From positions 3,364,501-3,428,500 of the forward strand of contig CM024191.1 of assembly GCA_013433145.1 (NCBI GenBank): a stretch of DNA of 64,000 nt, in the 5' to 3' direction. The position numbers and the translations under genes are program-made. Numbering within the stretch: position 1 is the first letter of the stretch; each line of letters begins with the position of its first letter. The notes beneath the pieces were generated by a model, which ran no database searches, was not told the DNA's origin, and saw only the letters and a program-made list of their open reading frames with translations. Source of the DNA: Ascaris suum (taxonomy: Eukaryota > Nematoda > Chromadorea > Rhabditida > Ascarididae). Positions 55,301 to 64,000 of this stretch are shown here, in pieces.

Positions 55301-58300
55301 TATGAAAAAACCCAAACATGCAACTAATAAGAGGCTTTGAGGAGGAGGATTGCCATCGTATTAATGAACGGATGAAACGAACGTTGTATTCCATAGAGAA
55401 CGAACGACTATCGTCCATCGACGAGATGTGAACGAATCGGCGGCCGATTTGATAAGGTGCCGAATGCAAGCGCAGCCAAGTCGTGCTACTCGCTCCGATG
55501 AACGTGCTGCACACTCGGAAAGCACAGCAAGAGCGTCGAGAAGTACACGATCCACCCATGCGCTGTCTATAATAAGTCCACAAAGCTTACGGTGGATTAT
55601 GGAGGGGGAGGGGAAAATAAATTTTGGTGTTACCTGGTTATCTACTTCACAAGGTGAGTGATGAGCTGATATAAATAATCTATAAAAGATCTCTCTTCAA
55701 CAACACAACATGTTCGCGTCGCTTCGACCCGTCACCCCTCATTAATGGCGAACTTCTTGTGTCATAAGTCATCGAGTTAATACTAGACGCTAAATCTCGT
55801 CGTTAAACTAATAAATAATGCCTAAATGGAATATCAGTCACTCTTCTGTTCCTTTCTATGAAAAAAAAAACCATAGGGCCATATTTCTCCTCAAAAAATG
55901 TTCTTTTTTTTTTCTAAAATGCAGATTTTCTCAGCAAATTTATTAGATTCTTTAAAGTTTTGCGATGTTTTCGAGAAACTCACAAATAAGTCGCATAGCT
56001 AGAGCTATTGCAAAAATCACAACGTCACATATGTCATGAATGTATAAATCGTATGTAAATGCTGCTCTATTTTATCATTTGCTACTATAAAATAACGATA
56101 GAAGTTTATCAATTACTCTATGAGTAAAGCTTATCAGTAAAAAAGTTAAAATTTATCAACAACTGCCCATAAGCATAATTACAGATCGTATATAGCATGG
56201 ATATACAGTCGATGAAAGGGTGCAAACAAACGTTAAGATGAAGCATTAAGGCATAACCAGGTACCACCTACAACAGTGTCTTGGTACCTTCCAGTACTAA
56301 ATGTTACAGTACTAAAGCTCAACTGTTACAACTACAGTACTAATTGTAGTATTACAGCAGTAGGTATTGCTGTAATAATTTAGTAATCACATGTTATAAC
56401 TCATAAAGTCACCTAAATTGTTAGCAGTATGAGTTTAAAGCGCGGTATCAACGTAATCGTGCTGTCTAGCTTAACTTATTGTAGAAATGCAGTAGTATAT
56501 GTAATATATATGTTATACTGCAAAAAATTATTCATGATATCAATAAAAGTTTTGACCAACAATTTGATCAACAATGAGCAATTTTTTTGGAAGCTAAAAG
56601 TGACATCGCGTATTTAAAAGTTAACCATACTTTTCAGCGGAATATACTTCATAAAAAAATTCCTCGTGTGTATTTTCTGTTAGGAATGTCACATAGTGTT
56701 GACCTTGAGTTGTGTTGATATAGGTAACGGCGACCTCAGTGAAAAGCCCAATTGCTTGCTTGAGATTCGCCTCACTATCGGCCGTCTCTCGACGAATCCA
56801 TTGTTGCAACATCGGGAATATTAACAAAGACAACGTGTACGAACCATAATCCACCCCTGTAATGAATGTTACTTCAGCCGAACAAATTGGTAGGCAGAGT
56901 GCAATGACAGCGCACTTTGAATCGTCCCCTCTTTCCAAAAATAGGCACTTCACAGAAAGCAATGTTGCTACACAAAACAACGACTGCTGCAAGGTCCATA
57001 TCCTTCAAAGCCACAAACTAACTGCCAATTGCAGCTGGTCATCTTGAAGTCGTTAATTTTCAGTTGTGTGGATAGCGATATGCAAACGGGAACTAAGTGA
57101 ATCTGAAAAACAGAGTACTTTACAGATGGCCAGAAGTTTCGATTCATTTTGAGGAAAGGCTAATCCAATTCAACTACAGGAATCTGCGCTTTTAACTCGC
57201 TCAGTGAAACCTGGTTGAAAAATGAATTAAAGGTTTTTTAAAATCTCAACTCCTACATAAAGAAAAGGAAGTGATGGCAAAAAGCACCAAATTTTGAGCT
57301 GATAAGGCTTGAAATGATCTCTGCAATAGTGTGAAGCAACTTCGATTGAAGTGAAGCAGGACAAGTTACTGCAACTGCGGTGAGGCCCTCGACCAAAGAA
57401 AGATGCAGCTCAACACAACTTCTTGCAACGCCTTCAAGCGACGCCCACGGAACTGACTTTACAGACGCTAAAATATAAAAGTTAATGTAAGTCAATAGTA
57501 ACGTCACAATCGTTACTCTCAGCGATAAAACAGTGATGGTTTGAAGACAAATTGATGAACTCGTATTAGCAAGGGAAGTAGTAAGCTTGATTTCACGCCT
57601 TCCAACTTACTGACCGAGTAATATAGCATCGCACAAATCATAGCAGAAACTAGTAGATTACAATATGAAACCAACATGCGAGAATGTGGAAACATCATAG
57701 CTGGCATCGGCAATGCATCTCAAGTTTATCCATAGCCAAAGTGAAAAGGGCCCTTGAAAGCTTTTATTCATGATATTTATTCGTAATATTCAAAAATTTA
57801 CGAAACTTTTCACCAATTTTTTAAAGATATTTCAAACCTCAAACGGTTAAAACTTACGATGTAGATGGCAATCAAGGTCGGCGGGAAGCGGTGAATGATA
57901 GGTACTTTCGAAGAAAGGATCATCAAGAAGAACGCTTGACAACGGTGCCAGAATATACGACGGCTCAACGGATGCATCAATACTCTCGCAAACACGCTCC
58001 CTTAGAAGAAGCCTATAAATCGACACAAGAACATCGGTACATTTGATTTATCGGCGACGAAATATTTTCGAGAAGCATTGATATTGCATATGTTCTCGCA
58101 AGTTTTCAAAAACTTTATTACCGGTAATTCCCTACATACAAAAATATTAGTGTTAAGAGAAGAGAAAGAAACATATACGAACTCAACGAATTTATGTGGA
58201 AAATTTTTAGGAAGCAATAGATTTACTGTGCACTTTGAAATCATAATTGAAATTCTGCAAAGATTTACGCTTGTAAAACACTTCAACTTATGCACTTTGA

Positions 58301-61300
58301 TATCGAACAATTCCCAACTTTATAGTCAATACGGGAAGGCGATAACCTACTTTAAATATCAATTACATTTTTGAGCTTTCTTTTTTGAGTTTTTCGTTCT
58401 GAGTGGTTAAGTTTCATAGAACACATCAAAATGCTCATCATAAATAGAAAAATTCGATTGTAATTCTCGTTACAAAATCGAAACAACTGATGACATTCAG
58501 AATCTCATGAATGTGCTTAAGAAGAAAGAAATGCGCACCTGTGAAGAAGATGAGGAACAGCACTATCCGCCCTTATGATTAAGTCTTGCACCATATTTTC
58601 CACTTTGAGAAGACACTGTAATGCTGTTGAAGCCACTTCATAATCTTGGCAGCTTTCGCCGAAGTTTGATTCTGAAATTTGATGATTTTCCGGAAAGCTT
58701 CTCAAAATTTTTTGTAGGATCTTTTTTTTTGAAATTTTTCTCTTCAACTGAAATGAGTCAACTGCAGAAATATTAAATATTGTGGGACTCCGAACGAATA
58801 TGATCAATGGTCGATGAGAAAAGGTAGGATCAGGTGAGTGCACAAATGAAGTGATCCTACAAAAATAGCATCAGGAAAGGAAGCACCGCACATAAATCGA
58901 TCAGCATGTAAATCCGCATTCTGCCGCGCTATTTCGAGAGAAATCCATTTCAATGTCTGTTCAGTGAGCAAACTGTCTTATCCTGACATACAGGAAGCTT
59001 TATGCAGCAGGAAAAAGAGCGGTTGATGGCTGCTTAAGGAACTTAATTCGGTCATCATCTGAGGAAAATATGTCCAGAAAAATAGGCTCTAAGAAATTGT
59101 GATTGCAAATGGTTTGAGGATCTGCAGAAGTGTAAGAGGTTTAGTAAATAAGTTGACGACTGCAGGATAGGGATATTTACCGGTGGCCTGGAGGTAGTGT
59201 AGAACACAAGTGATATAGTCGAGTAATGTTGCAGCGAGAACGTTCGCATTTCTAATATTGAGGTACGTCGAAAAAACATCTAGAACAGTCGCTTGGACTG
59301 ATGAGATACCAGTGTTGAGAACATCGCTCTCTGAAAAAAGGCAACTGCAATTCCACTCTGACAAAGGAGCTTTCGCTTCACTCGTGAAAAAGTTTCAAAA
59401 TATCTAATAACTAACTGTGAGGCTTATTCTAGGATATCCAATAAATGAAACACGGTGATTTTTCTATAGAGAGGCTAGGCTGTCGCTTTGGCAGCTATCG
59501 GTCATCAGCCAAGGCAGATGAGGATCGACTGATTGATTTGGAAACTAATAAGGCCTCGTAAATCAAATGAAGATATCTATTCAACGAAAAGCGTAAGCAA
59601 CTAAAAATCAAATAAACAGTGAATAAGTGGATGATAGAGCACACGCAATGTTAACCGTTAAGTGGAGAGGTGCGAAGAGCACGAAGAGCACCAAATAGAG
59701 GACGCCATCCGGAGCCGATCTCGTCTGGTCGAGCGTGCACAAATGAGGCGAGCAGTGATACGATCTGATCCTGGGATTCCTCGGAGCACATATCACCGCA
59801 AAGAATATCCTAAAATGCCTATGCCAACTGTAGCATTTAAATCTTATTTGAGAAACAAAGTGCTTTCAACAAAAATAATACTAGCGTGAATAATAAAACA
59901 GGAATACAGCAATACATATGGATCCTTAGAAGTTTGACTTAGTTTGTGACCATCACAATATTTCATATAGAAATAAGCAAGATAAGTCTTCCTAGATTTG
60001 TATTTCCGTATTAATAAATTTCCTCAAATTGTACTTTCTTCCTAATTCGTATGTTTTGAAGTTCTAAAGTAGAACATGCAAAATTTTGTGAAATAATTCG
60101 TGAATAAGTAAATTTCCTTACTAATAAGTGTTCCATAAATTATCAAGAAAGTGCTTCCGATCACCTCAAATAATCAGCAAAACGCACTAATAAATTGGAA
60201 ATAACAAACAAATAGGGTTTTTCACTAAGCTTCTAGAACAATCCTTTAGGTCATCCGTACTATCGCATTACACAATAAACGAAATTGGCTTTAACCGAGT
60301 GCTTTTGTGTCCTATGGTGATACCTGTTCAAATGAAAGGCATTAATTACTTTACTTTGATGAGTGTGCTAAAAATCGAATGCAACCTGAAATGGACGGAA
60401 CAGCATTTGGTTGAAACAAAATCCATTCGGTTCGGCAATCAAAAGACCCGATACGCAGTCGTTCAGACAACCGATCGATGCCCTTGTTAGCTGCTCATCT
60501 TCACGTGCACATGCACACTGTAACTAGTTTTACTGCAATCTTCTTTATGAAAACGTTTATTGCTATATCAGTATCTACGAGAGGTAGAAACCCCTTGTGC
60601 ACGGTAAAAGACTAAGACATCTCTCCAGATGGATGCAAATTTTGACGGACTGCCGCAAAATTGCATCCAAGAAGTATCGTTTCTAACTAACTCTCTTACT
60701 AGTTCAGTTCATTCAAGTCCAACAACATAATTTAAGTCCAGTTCATCAGTTTTTACACCAATCTCAGACATGTTTTTGAAATAGCCCAAACATTCCATGT
60801 TGGTAAATTTTCACCAGGTCATATCTGATGATGATCGCTTAATTGATTTGAATTCGCCGGAACAAATGGTTAGTTTGGGATTAATAACAAAGCATCTGGC
60901 TGGGGTCAGAGTAAAATGGCAAAAGTTATAGATAGGCTCAAGCTTTTGGTCTAATGAATATCTGCCGAAGACAGCAGAAGTTGAGGCACTGAGGTATGGC
61001 ATTCTGGAGCCGTTGCTTTTTTGACTGCTTCAGAGATACATTTCGACAGCAACATTCGAGAATTTGCAACTTGATTAGCTTTGTGTTCAACTCGAAATAG
61101 TCTCAAAAATGTCGATGAAACTTTGCAGTTTACCAACGAAATAACGTATACTATTTCGCTTTTTTTCCGCTGAATTACAGTATGATATGATGTTTAGTGA
61201 AATAAAGGCTGTTTTATGTACCTGTATGAAATGATCGGTAATTGTTGGCCAAACTTTCATGAGATGAATAAGTGGTCTTGGTGGAAGTCGTAGAACTATA

Positions 61301-64000
61301 AACGCAATTCGATGCATAATACAAGCCGGATCCGTTAGCGCAATACTCTTCTGCGTTGAGAATTGAAGGCGACTCTCGCTAGCGGCCACCAAACTTCGCA
61401 TCAATTCGCACAACGATGGCAAATTTAGACTTTTGCCGACACTCTCATAGAAGCTGCATAAATAAGAATAATTAACTATCGAAATAATAATAACGTGTTG
61501 AAGGCAACGAAATTCTCAAAATTCATTCAACAGTCGCTTAGGGTAACGTTTAAAAAGTTGTAATTACAGTAAAGATTCTCTTGAATTCCGCTTTATTTTT
61601 GGTAATCTTTAGTATTTTTAAAAGCTTTCTCGTTTATTGTGTTTACAAATTTAGAGGATTAGACCTTTGAGATTGCGCTACGTATCTAATAGCTTTGCTT
61701 ATATAAATACATGGTTGACGTTATTATGTGTTAGAGGCAACTATTTTTTTTGTCTGGATCAAACTCAGATGACAGCCAATGCAAACTTTGTCCGCAGATG
61801 GGTGCAGAAAAAATGCATAATAGATGGAAGAGTGCTAGCTCACAGGTAGAGGATTCACTCGGCAAGCGGAAGACCAGGGTTTCCCTCTACCTGTCAATAA
61901 CGTCTGCATTGCTCATCAAACAATAGTCGTCACCTTTGCTTGCAACGCATAAATTCAATCAGTGTTTGATAGCAATCAATACTTTCTATACTTTATTGCA
62001 ATAAAAACTTGATAAACTACAGTAGACAACTGAAATAACAACCTATCAGTCTTAGCGATGAGTACACAGAGAACGCGTGCTGCAACATGGCTATCAAATG
62101 TGTCACTCGTACACCCTTTTAGCACGTCTTCGACGCTATGCTCTGTGTATGGTTGCTCGTCAGGAGATGTCTTCGAAGCCTTCTTCTTCTTCCATAAAGA
62201 CCACCTGTTGTTCTGCTCTTGTGCTGTTGTCCCGAATAGATACCTCTCGATCTCCCATATATACTCCGTACATCTGAAGCTAACTTCCTGCAAGCGCTTT
62301 TACGCTTTTTCCTATTAATGTCTATGTGAAACGAACGCACAGCGCTATAACATCTGAGTTCGCTTCAACCTCAACTAAACCTCAGTTGTGCACTTAGTGC
62401 TTTGCTGATAGATACTGTGCCCCAATTCTATCTCAGGTCTCGTTGTTCGAGAAGTCAGGTCTAAGTGTATTCATGTCTCTGGATTTTCGCATGAAAAAGG
62501 GTGGATTGTTTAGCGTCGACTGTATACGTAAAAGATAAAATTTCGAGGAATAACGAAGGAAATTTTGTTTCCCGAGATAGGACAAGATTGATTTCTATCG
62601 TTTTCACCAAAAACGATAAAGCTAGAGGAAAATTCTAAAAACTGAAAAGACTTCCTTTTTAGCTAGGCTCGAAATGTGAAATGGATAGCGAGATTTAGGT
62701 CCTGAAAGTTTTGCAGAATGTTTCGAAAAATACATTTGGCGGCTTTGTCGTCGGCATTCAGTGACGGTTAGATGCCTCACTCTTAAATGCCAGCCATCTT
62801 CTCTATGGCTTTATTTCCTATCAGATAGTAGTGAAAATATTTCAGACGACAACCCACTATTCACGAAAGGCATCACAGTCAATTTGTCAAGCTGTGTTTT
62901 GCCGACGAATCCCCGTCTCATTCTTTGTCACATCAAAGCGCATACCTAATGACGTGCTTCCAGCATTCAGAAGCATGAATGCCGCATTCGAGTGCCGTGT
63001 CGAGCATAATTTGAATGGAGAGGGCGTCGACTCTGCGTAATGGCCATTTCGCTAAGCGATCGCCCGATGTGTTCGTCTTTTCACGGGCGCTTACTTCGCG
63101 TAGTTCCTCGACAGGGCACGACATCTCGACCAAGCGTTCAAATATCCAACCGCTCCGACTACCGATACCTGGACACTTCGCATTATCAGGTTAAATTCAG
63201 CCTCTTAGTGGGCCCTTTTAAACGTTAACTTCATATATTTCACTATCCGATTTTGTTTCGTACAATTTAGGGTCAAGAGATTTTTTTCTTTTCTATTCGC
63301 CATCAACCGATTCGACTTCCTACGCACTGTGACACCAATTCTGTCCAATGAGATCATCATGAGGCGCCGCTGCAAGATTGAGCTCAGTGCATAAATTGAC
63401 ATCTTTCTGTTATTGTTTTAGTGTAGTTCTTCGAAGGTAGTGGTGAGGATTTTTTAGCGATAAGGACGTGAAAAGAAGGAACCAAGCGTGACAGAGATGT
63501 ATGCGAGAGCATGTATCGCCTGGAGCGCATAATCCATTGCTTCTGCGAGTTTCGGTCGTAGTACACGTCGCTGTTTATCGCGTGTAATGACGAAGCGTGA
63601 AATCGAGCCAAGGAACGCATCCCATGATGCCGTTAGAAGCCATCGCGATACACGACGTGCTGAATTTTAAGCTGTTGTTGAACGTTTTATAAAGGAATCA
63701 CCACTAACGCTTCTGTGCAAAGCGTTCACTTATTGTAGGTTTTTTTTTTCATGTATAAGACACGAAACAGTATAGCTTAGAGATTAGGGGCTCGAAGTGT
63801 TTGGGGTGAAAAGTTTTCAAAAATGACGTCACACGAAGGATTATCTCGAGGAAAACAACTCTTGGACAGGAAATGCGGTTGATGAGAGATGACTGTCAAC
63901 AAAATACGTATCGAATGTGCCCATTGCTATATGCACTAAACAAGAATATCGAACCTGCAATGCAGTGATTGCTAAGAACGCCAGCCACCTTCTGAATTCG
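49387..64000 (-). CDS. ARFGEF3 (BIG3/KIAA1244) homologue, C-terminal part
   Basis: Partial; the 5' end is beyond the window. Exons 5' to 3': 64000-63955, 63659-63483, 63168-62946, 62273-62043, 61453-61222, 60517-60386, 59809-59656, 59330-59181, 58671-58539, 58000-57858, 57467-57288, 56856-56704, 55566-55383, 54400-54256, 54030-53918, 53354-53188, 52927-52702, 52354-52270, 51232-51133, 50175-50066, 49629-49387 (stop). Phases agree; 1108 residues. Landmarks recalled from human ARFGEF3 appear in order: MLDTALECGIHASECWKHVI, RPLIHLMKVWP, FNQMLFRPF, GSGWRPLFGALRA, VFSTYLNIRNANV, FPMLQQWIRR, LKQAIGLFTEV, RLGCACIRHL, LAQQVFLLEHQ, LVVSLLSHQLILQ, HFDSRPGLKLL and the final DVRVRKAV. Helical repeats throughout; no Sec7 catalytic domain in this part. 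In mammals the protein regulates PHB2 and insulin granules; the worm role is unknown. The partial first exon is the least certain. Confidence 0.88.
61836..61894 (+). ncRNA. tRNA-like element with 11-bp inverted repeat
   Basis: Inside the ARFGEF3 intron between exons ending 62043 and starting 61453. TAGCTCACAGGTAGAGG (61836-61852) matches a polymerase III A box and tRNA D arm well. An anticodon-arm-like stretch and a degenerate B box (GGTTTCCCTC, 61878-61887) follow. ACAGGTAGAGG (61842-61852) is perfectly inverted at 61884-61894. Acceptor-stem pairing was not found, so it is more likely a tRNA pseudogene or tRNA-derived SINE fragment than a working tRNA. Confidence 0.4.

Noticed and set aside
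58990..59060. Possible ARFGEF3 exon after acceptor TTTTCCTCAG
   Set aside because: In the required phase it meets a stop quickly, while the exon at 58671-58539 fits both phase and family sequence.
60951..61152. Possible ARFGEF3 exon opening at a good acceptor (TAATTCAG) in the right phase
   Set aside because: Its translation does not resemble the family, and the exon at 60517-60386 continues the expected sequence (CACAREDEQ through FNQMLFRPF) directly from the exon ending at 61222.
62058..62318. Plus-strand frames opposite ARFGEF3 exons (also 49149, 55428, 62831 and 63040)
   Set aside because: They are antisense shadows; the minus strand carries the family match.

Overview
The window looks like nematode chromosomal DNA. 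It is AT-rich, the genes are split into many small exons, introns run from about 100 bases to about 2 kb and mostly end in TTTCAG or TTTTAG, and long (AT)n tracts are common. The protein content fits: worm HAF-type half ABC transporters and a SWSN-9/BRD7/BRD9 bromodomain protein. The species cannot be fixed from the sequence. All exon models were built by reading phase-compatible splice sites by eye and comparing with family proteins from memory; no search was run.

Layout: 1-602 is probably an intron. 603-6588 (+) is the 3' half of a HAF-9-like half ABC transporter whose 5' end lies outside the window. 9699-20813 (+) is a complete 14-exon HAF-4-like half transporter of about 809 aa, so two related half transporters lie head to tail. 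20814-24847 is mostly unassigned, with one or two weak small-gene candidates. 24848-29594 (-) is the ribosome-biogenesis factor NSA2 (about 259 aa). 32198-35766 (-) is a short HAPSTR1 (C16orf72) homologue (about 173 aa). 35823-39534 is intergenic and contains the longest (AT)n tract. 39535-47508 (+) is a complete BRD7/BRD9 (SWSN-9) homologue of about 637 aa in 11 exons. 47509-49386 separates convergent genes. 49387-64000 (-) is the 3' portion, 21 exons and about 1108 aa, of an ARFGEF3 (BIG3/KIAA1244) homologue that continues past the window end.

The genes do not form one pathway. The two HAF genes are likely functional partners, since C. elegans HAF-4 and HAF-9 act together on intestinal lysosome-related granules. 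NSA2 is a 60S ribosome assembly factor, HAPSTR1 a stress-signalling protein linked to HUWE1, the bromodomain protein a SWI/SNF (PBAF/ncBAF) subunit, and ARFGEF3 a large ARF-GEF-like scaffold.

The points most worth checking are the tandem HAF pair with conserved exon phases and shifted introns, the intact catalytic residues in both HAF ATPase domains, a possible single-codon first exon of NSA2, a tRNA-like element with a perfect 11-bp inverted repeat in an ARFGEF3 intron, and an unassigned two-exon minus-strand candidate near 21.1-21.7 kb. I did not find a wholly new multi-gene system.
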